Below are positions 27,549-36,677 of a stretch of DNA of 48,258 nucleotides, in pieces (within the stretch, counting starts at the first letter, position 1; each line of letters starts with the position of its first letter). The translations under genes and the position numbers were made by a program. The DNA comes from Bacillus sp. SG-1 (GTDB lineage Bacteria > Bacillota > Bacilli > Bacillales > Bacillaceae_B): positions 1 to 48,258 of the forward strand of contig NZ_ABCF01000017.1 of NCBI RefSeq assembly GCF_000181495.1. Direction: 5' to 3'. The notes under the pieces were generated by a model. The model ran no database searches. It saw only the letters and a list, made by a program, of their open reading frames with translations, and was not told the origin of the DNA.

Positions 27549-28886
27549 TTGGGTATTGAAAAAATGAAAATGCCTCAGCTTGGGGAAAGTGTTACAGAAG
27601 GAACGATTACTAAATGGCTTGTTAGTCCCGGAGACCAGGTCAACAAGTACGATCCTATCGCGGAAGTAAACACAGATAAAGTAAATGCGGAAGTTCCATC
27701 GTCTTTTACTGGAACAATCAAAGAATTGATCGCTGAAGAAGGCGACACGCTGGAAGTTGGAGAATTCATCTGTTCGATTGAAGTCGAAGGAGCAGGTTCT
27801 GCTGATGAAGAGGCTCCGGCTCAAGAAACTCCAGCCAGCGATGACTCTGCTGCTAAAGAAGACAAGCAAGAAGAGAAGAAGCCAGTGAAAAAGGCTGATA
27901 AAGCACAAGGAAAAGTCCGCTTCTCTCCTGCCGTTCTAAGATTATCTCAAGAGCATGATATTGATCTTGACCAAGTGGAAGGCACAGGAAGAGATGGCAG
28001 AATCACTCGTAAAGACTTGCAGAAGCTGATTGATTCCGGCAACATACCGAAAGCAGGGGATGCAAAACCTGCAGCACCAGCTAAAGAAGAGCCTAAGCAG
28101 GCACCTGTTCAAGAAGCTCCTGCACCAGCAGCGGCAGCACCTTCAAAACCTGCTGCTCCTGCACCAAATGTACCGGTAATGCCGGGTGACGTGGAAATCC
28201 CTGTCACAGGCATCAGAAAAGCGATCGCTGCCAACATGCTTCGCAGTAAGCATGAAGCACCGCATGCATGGACGATGATGGAAGTGGATGCGACGAACCT
28301 TGTCGGCTACCGTAATACCATCAAAGGTGAATTCAAACAGCGTGAAGGCTACAACCTGACTTTCTTTGCTTTCTTTGTAAAAGCAGTAGCACAAGCTCTT
28401 AAAGAATTTCCAATGATCAATTCCATGTGGGCCGGCGACAAAATCATCCAAAAGAAAGACATCAATATCTCGATTGCGGTTGCGACTGATGATGCCCTAT
28501 TCGTCCCGGTCATCAAAAATGCGGACGAAAAGACAATCAAAGGAATCGCGCGTGAAATCACAGAACTTGCCGGCAAAGTGCGCAGTGGTAAGTTGAAATC
28601 CGAAGATATGCAGGGTGGAACGTTCACGGTGAATAACACTGGTTCATTCGGTTCTGTTCAGTCAATGGGAATCATCAACTACCCTCAAGCTGCCATCCTT
28701 CAGGTGGAATCAATCGTAAAACGCCCGGTCGTAATGGACAACGGCATGATTGCAGTAAGAGACATGGTGAATCTGTGTATGTCACTTGACCATCGTGTAT
28801 TGGATGGACTTGTATGCGGCCGCTTCTTGCAGCGCGTCAAGGAAATTATCGAGAACATCTCAAAAGAAAATACATCTATCTATTAA
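27549..28886 (+). CDS. bkdB: Lipoamide acyltransferase E2 of the BKD complex
   Basis: Core of the complex; transfers the branched acyl group to CoA. Domain order in 445 aa: lipoyl domain (residues 1-80) with the lipoylated lysine in NTDKVNAEVPS; an acidic then Ala/Pro-rich linker; an E1/E3-binding domain (RFSPAVLRLSQEHDIDLDQV, about 121-155); a second Ala/Pro linker (about 170-210); and the catalytic domain ending in the active-site motif DHRVLDG. TTG start (MGIEKMKMP) with AAGGAGGG upstream. Last gene of the operon, followed by a terminator. Confidence 0.96.
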   Translation: MGIEKMKMPQLGESVTEGTITKWLVSPGDQVNKYDPIAEVNTDKVNAEVPSSFTGTIKELIAEEGDTLEVGEFICSIEVEGAGSADEEAPAQETPASDDSAAKEDKQEEKKPVKKADKAQGKVRFSPAVLRLSQEHDIDLDQVEGTGRDGRITRKDLQKLIDSGNIPKAGDAKPAAPAKEEPKQAPVQEAPAPAAAAPSKPAAPAPNVPVMPGDVEIPVTGIRKAIAANMLRSKHEAPHAWTMMEVDATNLVGYRNTIKGEFKQREGYNLTFFAFFVKAVAQALKEFPMINSMWAGDKIIQKKDINISIAVATDDALFVPVIKNADEKTIKGIAREITELAGKVRSGKLKSEDMQGGTFTVNNTGSFGSVQSMGIINYPQAAILQVESIVKRPVVMDNGMIAVRDMVNLCMSLDHRVLDGLVCGRFLQRVKEIIENISKENTSIY

Positions 28887-28896
28887 TAGAAGAAAA

Positions 28897-28927
28897 ACCG
28901 GTTTGCAAACTGCAAGCCGGTTTTTTA
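28897..28927 (+). terminator. Terminator of the bkd operon
   Basis: ACCGGTTTGC pairs with GCAAGCCGGT (one G-T) around AAACT, preceded by an A-run and followed by TTTTT. Confidence 0.9.
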
Positions 28928-28971
28928 ACACTTTAAAGCACTAAGAGGGACTGTCCACGGGTGTTGATTAG

Positions 28972-30117
28972 CTATATTTTTCCAAGTGATTGGCACAGAC
29001 TTCCCCTTCGTTGAAAGAGTGATTTAATGGCACACCTTACCTCCACAGGTAAGGTGTATGCCACGTAACGACGTGTGAATTCTATGAAAGTGAAAGAGTG
29101 TAAGATGGCCCAATCTTCCTGTGTTTCATTGTAAATCCAGCGTAGAAGGAAGTAACTAATAAGCGTTCCATAAACTTGGCTATAGACAGAATTCGGTGAA
29201 TTTCCAAACAGATTGGAAAGATCGAGATTGCCTTTTACCCAACGGAAAAACAACTCGATTTGCCAGCGAAGCTTATAGATATAAGCAATGTCTTCAGGGG
29301 ACATCATCATTAAGTTTGTCGCTACTTTTATTTTGTTTCCTTCGTTGTCGGTAAAGGTAACCAACCTGAATCGATATTTTGTTTTGCGGGTGCGTTTTCC
29401 GATAAAGGCTGTCAGGTCTTCCTTCACACTGCCCTCTTCATCAAGAGGGACACTGTGTTCGATCTCTTCCGAGAAAGAGAAAGAGCTAGCGACTCTAATC
29501 ACAAAAAATTGATTGTCTTCCTGTAAGTTCTCAAAGTCTCGCGTCCGTGCATATCCTCTATCTGCGGTGATAATGGAAAGAGGTTCCGTGTCTTCATACA
29601 ACTTGGGTGCCATCATGACATCGTGGTGCCGCCCAGTTGTAGGGATGACTTGGGTCGGTTGCCCTTCCTCTACATCGAACTTTGTATGGAGACGAATAGC
29701 GTGGCGAGTACGGGTATAACCCGCCCAGCTCATATCTGGATGTTGAAACGTAATGGTTGTGGAGTCGACCGCGAATAGTTTATAGGGCTTGAACAGTGCT
29801 CGGCGCATTCCACGTCCTAAGCGATTGACTAAACGAGAGAACAATTCTTGAAGAATCTGATAAGGGACGTTTTGAGCTTTTTTAGCGAGGGTCGAGTGGT
29901 CAACGGAAGGCAAACTTTCTTCCTGTGGCATCTTGGTTTCGGCATCTCGAAAGCTTTTCCAATCTTTCGCAGAAGAAATGACAAAGAAGCGTACCAAATC
30001 TCGGGTGGAAAATTTTCTTGCGGTGTCACGATAACCCCACTTCTCACAAAGGTTTTCCACCTCTTCGTCAGTAATGAACGTTTGAAGTACCTCTGATAAT
30101 TTGTTAAAGTTAGTCAA
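28972..30117 (-). CDS. IS4-family DDE transposase
   Basis: Catalyses cut-and-paste movement of the surrounding element. The 381-aa product carries the DDE triad of the IS4 family: first Asp in FAVDSTTITF, second in IITADRGYARTRDF, and Glu in the signature YKLRWQIELFFRWVKGNL. The start is taken as TTG 30117, which has AAAGGAG about 10 bp upstream on the minus strand; an upstream in-frame TTG at 30156 would lie before this site. No frameshift or stop interrupts the frame. The stop codon lies within 16 bp of the left IS end. Confidence 0.9.
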   Translation of the reverse strand: MTNFNKLSEVLQTFITDEEVENLCEKWGYRDTARKFSTRDLVRFFVISSAKDWKSFRDAETKMPQEESLPSVDHSTLAKKAQNVPYQILQELFSRLVNRLGRGMRRALFKPYKLFAVDSTTITFQHPDMSWAGYTRTRHAIRLHTKFDVEEGQPTQVIPTTGRHHDVMMAPKLYEDTEPLSIITADRGYARTRDFENLQEDNQFFVIRVASSFSFSEEIEHSVPLDEEGSVKEDLTAFIGKRTRKTKYRFRLVTFTDNEGNKIKVATNLMMMSPEDIAYIYKLRWQIELFFRWVKGNLDLSNLFGNSPNSVYSQVYGTLISYFLLRWIYNETQEDWAILHSFTFIEFTRRYVAYTLPVEVRCAIKSLFQRRGSLCQSLGKI

Positions 30118-30119
30118 TG

Positions 30120-30178
30120 AAGCCACTCTCCTTTTTAGTGTTGTTAGCGGTAACAATCATTCTAAAAGAGAGTGGCTT
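30120..30178 (-). promoter_or_regulatory. Hairpin covering the transposase ribosome site
   Basis: AAGCCACTCTC (30120-30130) pairs exactly with GAGAGTGGCTT (30168-30178), continued by CTTTTTAG with CTAAAAG. On the minus-strand transcript the inner arm contains AAAGGAG. On the plus strand the same stem ends in a T-run and would act as a terminator. Confidence 0.7.
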
Positions 30179-30297
30179 TTTTTGTCTAATGATACCGTTT
30201 GTTTTACATATTATGGTTAATCAACACCCGTGAGGGACTGTCCCTCTTAGTGCTTTAAAGTAATAAAGTGAAGACTTTAAAGTTTTTCTTGCATTCA

Positions 30298-30326
30298 TTG
30301 AAGTCATCGGCATTTTTTTATATACT
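30298..30326 (+). promoter_or_regulatory. Promoter of mutA operon
   Basis: TTGAAG (30298-30303), 17-bp spacer, TATACT (30321-30326). It lies outside the IS, 37 bp from its remade target, and 92 bp before the mutA start. Confidence 0.65.
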
Positions 30327-30371
30327 GAAATAGCATTAGTATAAAAATTTTGAATAGTCTACAGGTTTTAA

Positions 30372-30385
30372 TGAAACCGATTACA
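30372..30385 (+). promoter_or_regulatory. cre site (CcpA binding) in the mutA leader
   Basis: TGAAACCGATTACA fits the catabolite-responsive element consensus TGWAANCGNTNWCA at every defined position. It lies about 40 bp downstream of the expected start of transcription, where CcpA would act as a roadblock. Confidence 0.7.
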
Positions 30386-30417
30386 ACAATCGGGAGGGGG
30401 AAGCGGAAAGCGAACTT

Positions 30418-32193
30418 ATGGATGTTAATAAAATGAAAAATGCATCTTTTGAATCAGTGAGTCTTGAAGAGTGGAAGACAAAAGCTGAGGAATCATTAAA
30501 GGGGAAGCCGATTGAGAAATTATACAAGGAAACATATGAGGGCATTACCTTAAAGCCTCTATACACCAAATCGGATGTAAAGACGGAATGGGCAGTTAAT
30601 CGCGATGCTGTCAAAAGGGGATGGAAAGTTGCACAAAGACTGACTGTAAAGAATGCTGAAGAACTGCCGGAGAGGCTCCAAACCGTCTTATCAAGAGGTC
30701 AGGAAACAGTCTCGTTTGCTGATCCTGACGGTACCATAAACAAAGACATTTTACACAGGATTTTCAGAGTGGCAGTTACTGAAGGGAAGCCACTGTTTCA
30801 GCTCACATCAATAGCTTCAGCAGGGTTTTCTGTTCTAAAAGCAGGCTTTGAAGAGATAAGCGGGACTTACGCTGCGGATCCGTTACCTGCATTGCTGCAT
30901 GAACAATCATCAGAGATCTTCCAATCCTGGATAGAAAACATTACATATTTAAAAGAACTTGCACCTGGAGTAAGAACCGTTATGGTGGATATCTCTTTAT
31001 TGAATGAAGCTGGCGCCAGTGCGGTTCAGGAATTGGCCTATGCAGTTTCCGCAGGTGTTTCAACAATCGAGTTACTGAAGGAGAATGGGTGGACAGCTGA
31101 AGAAGCGGCTGGGAAACTTGTTTTTAATTTTGCCATTGGAAGCACCTTTTTCACCGAAATCAGCAAGCTTCGTGCGTTCCGGACTCTTTGGAAAAACCTT
31201 GCTGAAGCATATGGATTAAGTGATACCAAAGCGATGATCAGCACGGAAACTTCTGAATTTACCAAATCCAAACTTGATCCTTATGTAAACATGCTTCGAT
31301 CCGGCAATGAGACATTCGCTGCTGTGCTTGGCGGATCTGACTACATTCACGTGTCTCCATTTGATCAGGTTTACGGGGATACATCAGATTTCTCTGAGAG
31401 GATTGCCCGTAATACTCAGTTGATCCTCAGCCAGGAATCGCATTTGAACAAAGTCGGTGACCCAGCTGGAGGTTCTTACTATATTGAATCGCTGACGAAC
31501 AGTTTGGCAGAAGAAGCATGGGGGAAGTTCCAGGAGATTGACAGAAACGGCGGATTGTTAAAGGCTTTAAATGAGGGGACCCTTCAAAGTGATATACAGC
31601 GGATTTTTGAAAGTAGACAGCAGGATACAGCTGTCAGGAAGCAAAGCTTAATCGGAACGAACGTATATGCGAATCTCCAGGAACCGGCATCTGTTGATGC
31701 TCAGAAAAAGGGGAAAGTTCAACTCCCGGGGTTAAATTCAGTCCGTTTATCCACAAACTTTGAGCGTCTTCGTGAGAGGGCAGGCAATTTAAAACAAAAA
31801 CCTCAGGCAGGCTTGATTTTGCTCGGGGAAATTAAAAGCCATAAAGCCAGAGCTGATTTTGTAACAGGATTCCTGGCGGCAGGAGGAATCAGCGTGCTGC
31901 CAAGCAGGGAGTGTCTGTCAGTTTCAGCCGCTGTGGAATTTGTAACGGAATCGGAGGCAGATTACTATGTGATTTGCGGCCGTGATGAAGATTATGAAAC
32001 TATGGCAAAAGAAATTTTAAGTTCTATCAATAATGATGAGCAGATTGTCGATTTAGCAGGAAGACTTAATGCTGATTCGATGAATGAGTTGAGGAGTGCT
32101 GGGTTAAACGGGAACATTTATCTTGGGCAGGATATGGTCCAGAAGCTGGATACTCTTTTAAGCAGATGGGAGGCTGGTCCTAATGGGAAGTAA
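30418..32193 (+). CDS. mutA: Methylmalonyl-CoA mutase small (beta) subunit
   Basis: Non-catalytic partner of MutB in the adenosylcobalamin enzyme that interconverts methylmalonyl-CoA and succinyl-CoA. The 591-aa product has the mutase TIM-barrel (for example [25 protein letters not shown]) and a C-terminal flavodoxin-like domain that lacks the cobalamin DxHxxG motif present in MutB (here [18 protein letters not shown]), as expected for small subunits. The ATG has only a weak GGAAAG site nearby; a strong GGGAGGGGG lies 20 bp further up. Its end overlaps mutB by 11 bp. Confidence 0.94.
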   Translation: MDVNKMKNASFESVSLEEWKTKAEESLKGKPIEKLYKETYEGITLKPLYTKSDVKTEWAVNRDAVKRGWKVAQRLTVKNAEELPERLQTVLSRGQETVSFADPDGTINKDILHRIFRVAVTEGKPLFQLTSIASAGFSVLKAGFEEISGTYAADPLPALLHEQSSEIFQSWIENITYLKELAPGVRTVMVDISLLNEAGASAVQELAYAVSAGVSTIELLKENGWTAEEAAGKLVFNFAIGSTFFTEISKLRAFRTLWKNLAEAYGLSDTKAMISTETSEFTKSKLDPYVNMLRSGNETFAAVLGGSDYIHVSPFDQVYGDTSDFSERIARNTQLILSQESHLNKVGDPAGGSYYIESLTNSLAEEAWGKFQEIDRNGGLLKALNEGTLQSDIQRIFESRQQDTAVRKQSLIGTNVYANLQEPASVDAQKKGKVQLPGLNSVRLSTNFERLRERAGNLKQKPQAGLILLGEIKSHKARADFVTGFLAAGGISVLPSRECLSVSAAVEFVTESEADYYVICGRDEDYETMAKEILSSINNDEQIVDLAGRLNADSMNELRSAGLNGNIYLGQDMVQKLDTLLSRWEAGPNGK

Positions 32194-34339
32194 GCCGGAT
32201 TTTCAACATATAGATTTAAAATTACAAGACACTTCAGGGAATCAACATGAATCCCAATCGTTTTTCCAAACGAACGAAAAGATTTCCGTGAAACCTTTCT
32301 ATAGCGATGAGGATATAAAGAACATTCAGCATGGTGATGACCTTCCGGGTGTAGCTCCATATACGAGGGGACCTTACCCGACGATGTATGTGAACAGGCC
32401 TTGGACCGTCCGTCAATATGCCGGTTTCTCAACAGCAGAAGAGAGCAATGCCTTTTACCGACGAAACCTTGCCATGGGTCAAAAAGGGCTCTCAGTCGCA
32501 TTTGACCTGGCTACACACAGAGGGTACGATTCCGATCATCCACGGGTTGTCGGGGACGTCGGAAAAGCAGGTGTGGCGATCGATTCAATTTTGGATATGA
32601 AAGTGTTATTCGATGGGATCCCTCTCGATCAAATGTCTGTCTCCATGACGATGAACGGGGCGGTTTTGCCGATACTCGCATTCTACATCGTGACAGCGGA
32701 AGAACAGGGGGTCTCTCCTGAAAAATTATCTGGCACCATTCAAAATGATATTTTAAAAGAATACATGGTCCGGAATACTTACATTTACCCGCCTGAAATG
32801 TCGATGAAGATCATTGCGGATATCTTTGAGTATACCTCCAAGAACATGCCAAAATTCAATAGCATCAGTATATCCGGTTATCACATGCAGGAAGCGGGAG
32901 CACCGGCGGATATCGAGCTGGCTTATACGCTGTCTGACGGACTTGAGTATGTAAGGACAGGATTGAAGGCTGGAATCCCGATTGATAAGTTTGCGCCTAG
33001 ACTTTCGTTCTTCTGGGGAATAGGGATGAACTATTTCATGGAAGTGGCCAAGATGAGGGCGGCCAGACGGATTTGGGCAAGTATGATGAAGACGTTCGAA
33101 CCTCAAAACCCTAAATCGATGGCACTCCGGACTCACTCGCAAACTTCAGGATGGAGTCTAACGGAACAAGATCCTTATAACAATGTCATCAGAACATTGG
33201 TTGAAGCACATGCAGCAGCAATGGGGCACACCCAGTCACTTCATACCAATGCCCTTGATGAAGCAATTGCACTGCCGACGGATTTTTCCGCAAGGATTGC
33301 CAGGAACACGCAATTGTACCTTCAGGAAGAGACAGGTATAACGGATGTCATTGATCCATGGGCCGGTTCCTACTATGTAGAGAGCCTGACGGAACAGCTG
33401 ATGGCGAGGGCTTGGAATCATATTGAAGAAATTGAAGAGCTGGGCGGCATGACAAAAGCGATAGAAACAGGCCTTCCTAAGATGCGGATTGAAGAAGCTG
33501 CCGCAGAAAGGCAGGCAAAAATCGATTCAGGGAAAGAAGTAATAATAGGTGTCAACAAATACCGCTTGGATAAAGAAGATGATCTTGATGTACTGGATAT
33601 CGATAACACGGAGGTCCGCCGAAAGCAGATTGAAAGATTGACGCAGTTAAGAGCCAAGCGTGATGACCATAAGGTGAAGGATGCTCTTGACGCACTGGCC
33701 ACCGCAGCACGGACAGGGGAAGGCAACCTTCTTCAACTTGCAGTGTCGGCAGCCCGTGCACGCGCATCATTGGGAGAAATATCTGACGCGGTTGAAAGTG
33801 CCTCTGGCCGCCACAAAGCAGTAATCCGGTCTGTCAGCGGAGTCTATAGTTCAAATTTCTCCAATGAAGAGGAAATCACAAAAGTGAAAATAATGGCGGA
33901 GGAATTCAGTGAGAATGAAGGCCGCCGTCCAAGGATTATGATTGCCAAAATGGGTCAGGATGGTCATGACCGCGGGGCAAAAGTGATTGCAACGGCTTTT
34001 GCCGATCTTGGATTTGATGTTGATATCGGACCTTTATTCCAAACTCCTGAAGAAACAGCTTTGCAGGCGGTTGAAAATGATGTCCATGCAATCGGAGTCA
34101 GCTCTCTTGCTGCCGGGCACAAAACGCTGCTTCCAGCCCTTGTAAAAGAACTTGAAAAACTGGGGAGAGAGGATATCATCATAGTCATTGGAGGAGTCAT
34201 TCCTCCAAAGGATTACCCGTTCCTTTTGGAAAATGGAGCGGCTGCCATATTTGGTCCGGGAACAGTGATTCCTGTTGCGGCCCAGAAAGTGATCGAAGAA
34301 ATCTACCGCAGACTTGGTTACGAGGAAGTGACTGAGTAA
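32183..34339 (+). CDS. mutB: Methylmalonyl-CoA mutase large (catalytic) subunit
   Basis: Catalytic subunit, 718 aa. N-terminal substrate-binding barrel ([42 protein letters not shown]) and a C-terminal cobalamin-binding domain with [20 protein letters not shown], in which the His of DGHDRG ligates cobalt, followed by [12 protein letters not shown] and [10 protein letters not shown]. The start overlaps the mutA end, and GGGAGG lies within mutA. meaB begins directly after the stop. Confidence 0.97.
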   Translation: MGSKPDFQHIDLKLQDTSGNQHESQSFFQTNEKISVKPFYSDEDIKNIQHGDDLPGVAPYTRGPYPTMYVNRPWTVRQYAGFSTAEESNAFYRRNLAMGQKGLSVAFDLATHRGYDSDHPRVVGDVGKAGVAIDSILDMKVLFDGIPLDQMSVSMTMNGAVLPILAFYIVTAEEQGVSPEKLSGTIQNDILKEYMVRNTYIYPPEMSMKIIADIFEYTSKNMPKFNSISISGYHMQEAGAPADIELAYTLSDGLEYVRTGLKAGIPIDKFAPRLSFFWGIGMNYFMEVAKMRAARRIWASMMKTFEPQNPKSMALRTHSQTSGWSLTEQDPYNNVIRTLVEAHAAAMGHTQSLHTNALDEAIALPTDFSARIARNTQLYLQEETGITDVIDPWAGSYYVESLTEQLMARAWNHIEEIEELGGMTKAIETGLPKMRIEEAAAERQAKIDSGKEVIIGVNKYRLDKEDDLDVLDIDNTEVRRKQIERLTQLRAKRDDHKVKDALDALATAARTGEGNLLQLAVSAARARASLGEISDAVESASGRHKAVIRSVSGVYSSNFSNEEEITKVKIMAEEFSENEGRRPRIMIAKMGQDGHDRGAKVIATAFADLGFDVDIGPLFQTPEETALQAVENDVHAIGVSSLAAGHKTLLPALVKELEKLGREDIIIVIGGVIPPKDYPFLLENGAAAIFGPGTVIPVAAQKVIEEIYRRLGYEEVTE

Positions 34340-35374
34340 ATGGGAGATTCATTCAGACAGGAAAAGCCTGCCCGAAAGTTCAGGAAGAAGTCACAAGTTC
34401 TTCAACCAATTGAAGAACTTATTACAGGAGTAAAGTCCGGTAACAGACGTGATCTTGCAAAAGCAATCACGTTGATAGAAAGCAATTCTCAGGAACACTT
34501 TCAACATGGCCAGGCGCTGTTGAAAGAACTGACACCTTACACCGGCAACAGCATAAGGGTCGGCATTACCGGTGTTCCGGGGGCAGGCAAAAGTACTTTT
34601 ATCGAAACTTTTGGGGAATCTCTTTGCCGGGACGGATATAAAGTAGCCGTTTTGGCGGTGGATCCCAGTTCTACTGTAACCGGCGGAAGTATCCTCGGTG
34701 ACAAAACAAGGATGGAAAATCTGTCACGTAACCAAAATGCTTTTGTCCGGCCTTCCCCATCAGGAGGAGTGCTGGGCGGAGTCCACCGGAAAACCCGGGA
34801 AACCATGCTCCTATGTGAAGCAGCCGGGTACGACATCATATTGGTCGAGACAGTCGGTGTCGGTCAAAGTGAAGTGATTGTCAGAGGAATGGTTGACTTT
34901 TTCATGCTGCTTGTCATCACGGGGGCAGGCGATGAACTTCAAGGAATGAAAAAGGGAATCATGGAACTAGCCGATCTGATTGTTGTCAATAAAGCGGATG
35001 GTGACAACCTGCCTGCTGCAAGGAAAACCATGAGAGAATACAATGGGATTCTTCACTTTTTACAGCCTGCAACAAAAGGATGGGAAACGCAGGCATTAAC
35101 CTGTTCCGCCCTGCAAGGAAACGGAATACAGGAGATTTGGAATACTGTTATGAGATTTGAACGGGAAGCAAAAGAGAGCGGAGTATTTGAGGAAAGAAGA
35201 AAGTCTCAAACAAAAGAATGGCTTCATTCCATGATTTCCGACCGGGTCCTGAATAGTTTCTTCCATCATCCTGACATCAAAAGCCGTTTTCCTGAGATCG
35301 AATCAGAGGTGATTTCCGGTAATAAGACCGCTTCGCAAGCTGTTGACATATTAATGGATTTATTCAGCAAATAA
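34340..35374 (+). CDS. meaB: Methylmalonyl-CoA mutase-associated GTPase MeaB
   Basis: G3E-family GTPase that guards and reloads the cobalamin cofactor of the mutase. The 344-aa product shows Walker A GVPGAGKST, VLAVDPSSTVTGGSILGDKTRM, switch regions around GVLGGVHRKTRETM and VETVGVGQSEV, and the base-recognition VVNKADGDN. It starts at the base after the mutB stop, indicating translational coupling. Older annotations call it ArgK or LAO transport kinase; the location favours MeaB. Confidence 0.95.
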   Translation: MGDSFRQEKPARKFRKKSQVLQPIEELITGVKSGNRRDLAKAITLIESNSQEHFQHGQALLKELTPYTGNSIRVGITGVPGAGKSTFIETFGESLCRDGYKVAVLAVDPSSTVTGGSILGDKTRMENLSRNQNAFVRPSPSGGVLGGVHRKTRETMLLCEAAGYDIILVETVGVGQSEVIVRGMVDFFMLLVITGAGDELQGMKKGIMELADLIVVNKADGDNLPAARKTMREYNGILHFLQPATKGWETQALTCSALQGNGIQEIWNTVMRFEREAKESGVFEERRKSQTKEWLHSMISDRVLNSFFHHPDIKSRFPEIESEVISGNKTASQAVDILMDLFSK

Positions 35375-35383
35375 GGATCCCCA

Positions 35384-35437
35384 GCAGTTAGCCGAAGGAT
35401 ACAGTAAAACTTGTATCCCGGCTGACTGCCTTTTTTT
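35384..35437 (+). terminator. Terminator after meaB
   Basis: GCAGTTAGCCG pairs with CGGCTGACTGC, and inside it GGATACA pairs with TGTATCC, followed by seven T. Confidence 0.92.
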
Positions 35438-35462
35438 ATGGTGTTTTCTTTTAGGCTTGAAT

Positions 35463-35486
35463 GTTTTAAAATTGCTCATCGGGTTA
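35463..35486 (+). promoter_or_regulatory. Sigma-B-like promoter
   Basis: GTTTTA (35463-35468), 12-bp spacer, GGGTTA (35481-35486) resembles the general-stress consensus GTTTAA-N12-14-GGGTAT. It ends 34 bp before the start of the 98-aa gene. No good sigma-A alternative is visible. Confidence 0.4.
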
Positions 35487-35520
35487 AATAAAAAGTAGAA
35501 ACTAAAAAGGAGATGTTTAC

Positions 35521-35817
35521 ATGAACTTCGGAAATATTCTTAATAAGATTGACGACTTAGGCGATATATCGAAGAACATCCCGCTGAATGATTTGCTGAC
35601 AAGTGAATTCATCAGTAAATATACTAACTTTACCACTCAGGATGAATTTAAAGGGAAGCTGAATGAAGAAGCGGATTTTCATGTAGAAACACTCGAAGGC
35701 GTCAAGGACATGGATAAAGATAAGCTTAATGGATTTGTGAAAAGGTTTACTGAATTTGGTGACTGGAAAAGTATGCTGACAAAAGCTGTCCAGCTGTATA
35801 TGGCCCATAAAAAATAA
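35521..35817 (+). CDS. Hypothetical 98-aa soluble protein
   Basis: I do not recognise this protein. It is 98 aa, highly charged, without signal peptide or membrane segment, and looks helical: MNFGNILNKIDDLGDISKNI at the N-terminus, an amphipathic middle, and FGDWKSMLTKAVQLYMAHKK at the C-terminus. It is certainly a gene: AAAAAGGAG sits at good spacing before the ATG, a perfect terminator follows, and it is monocistronic. The upstream sigma-B-like promoter hints at a stress-related role, which is inference only. Confidence 0.75.
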   Translation: MNFGNILNKIDDLGDISKNIPLNDLLTSEFISKYTNFTTQDEFKGKLNEEADFHVETLEGVKDMDKDKLNGFVKRFTEFGDWKSMLTKAVQLYMAHKK

Positions 35818-35824
35818 CCTGCAA

Positions 35825-35865
35825 AAAGGGTGACCCTCCAACATACTGAGGGTCGCCCTTTTTGT
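35825..35865 (+). terminator. Terminator after the 98-aa gene
   Basis: AAAGGGTGACCCTC (35825-35838) pairs with GAGGGTCGCCCTTT (35848-35861), with a T-run. Confidence 0.92.
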
Positions 35866-36023
35866 TGAGGTTGACCCAGATGATAATACAAATAGACTTG
35901 TTTCTATTTATCTTTTAAAAGGCTCTTTTGTTAAAATTTGTCGCTATTTAATATTACATATAATATAGCCTTCTTCACAGAAAACCGTCTGGTAAGCAAG
36001 AGAGAAAAAACCTTGTAGCTAGA

Positions 36024-36447
36024 CCAGTGAGAATGGATTTTGTAAGGGATGTAGGGCAGAGAAGGGAGTAAATGGACCAGTGATAATAGATGATGGAAGG
36101 GATGTTGGTCTGAAAAGGCAGTAAATAGACCAATGAGAATGAGTGATGGAAGGGATGTTGGTCTGAAAAGGTAGTAAATAAACCAATGAGAATGGATGAT
36201 GAAAGGGATGTTGGTCTGAAAAGGGAGTAAACGATCCGATGAGAACGGATGATGGAAGGGATGTTGGTCTGAAAAGGTAGTAAATAAACCAATGAGAACG
36301 GATGATGAAAGGGATGTTGGTCTGAAAAGGGAGTAAACAATCCAATGAGAACGGATGAGGGAAGGGATGTTGGTCTGAAAAGGCAGTAAATAGACCAATG
36401 AGAACGGATGACGGAAACGATGTTGGTCTGAAAAGGTAGTTAACAGG
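36024..36447 (+). repeat. Second tandem array of 53-bp repeats
   Basis: Eight units with an exact 53-bp period, starting at 36024, 36077, 36130, 36183, 36236, 36289, 36342 and 36395. Core: CCAATGAGAACGGATGATGG, then AAGGGATGTTGGTCTGAAAA, then GG and a variable GTAAAYR part. It shares with the array at 14.9 kb the same period, the CCAATGAGA start and the GATGTTGGTCTG end, while the middle differs. TTGGTCT of one unit pairs exactly with AGACCAA of the next across 15 nt (36105-36111 with 36127-36133; 36370-36376 with 36392-36398). The outer unit at 36024 is the most diverged. The array fills the gap between a terminator and a chemoreceptor-like gene; nothing else is visible in 35866-36677. Confidence 0.95.
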
Positions 36448-36677
36448 GGATAATCCGGTAATTGGGATTCTTCTGAAAGCAAGCTATGCGAAAACAGCCT
36501 TTCCAAAGAAGATTCTCGCAAATTTGTTAATGTGATTCCTTAAAGGAGCCAACTTTCAACTAGTACGTTGCAGCAGGTCATCGGAATATTTTATATAAAA
36601 AACTCAAAATAGTAATTCTCTAAACTGACCAAAACGGCTACAATAAAATTAATAGATTGTAGTTGGGAGGAAATACA

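Larger units (their letters stand above)
28956..30232 (-). mobile_element. IS4-family insertion sequence, 1277 bp
   Basis: One transposase gene on the minus strand. The ends are inverted repeats starting CACGGGTGTTGATTA (28956-28970) and ending with its exact complement (30218-30232). A 10-bp direct duplication AGGGACTGTC flanks the element, the length usual for IS4-type elements. Ends, duplication and transposase are all intact, so it may still be able to move. It separates the bkd operon from mutA. Confidence 0.93.
28930..30261. repeat. Palindrome interrupted by the IS, with target duplication
   Basis: 28930-28950 and 30241-30261 are exact inverted copies (21 bp, ACTTTAAAGCACTAAGAGGGA and its complement). 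Joined with one copy of the duplicated AGGGACTGTC (28946-28955 and 30233-30242) they rebuild a perfect palindrome with a 3-nt CTG apex. This is the empty site before transposition. Confidence 0.85.

Noticed and set aside
29288..29719. Two plus-strand frames opposite the transposase
   Set aside because: They are shadows of the transposase gene without ribosome sites or family features.
14857..36447. CRISPR arrays
   Set aside because: Units are contiguous 53-bp repeats without unique spacers, vary along their whole length, and no cas gene is present.
35931..36521. Long minus-strand open frames (up to 196 codons) with a repeating FRPTSLPSS / FSDQHPFHH pattern
   Set aside because: They are a by-product of the 53-bp repeats: 53 is not a multiple of 3, so each repeat is read in a new frame, all three frames stay open, and there is no ribosome site or conserved domain.
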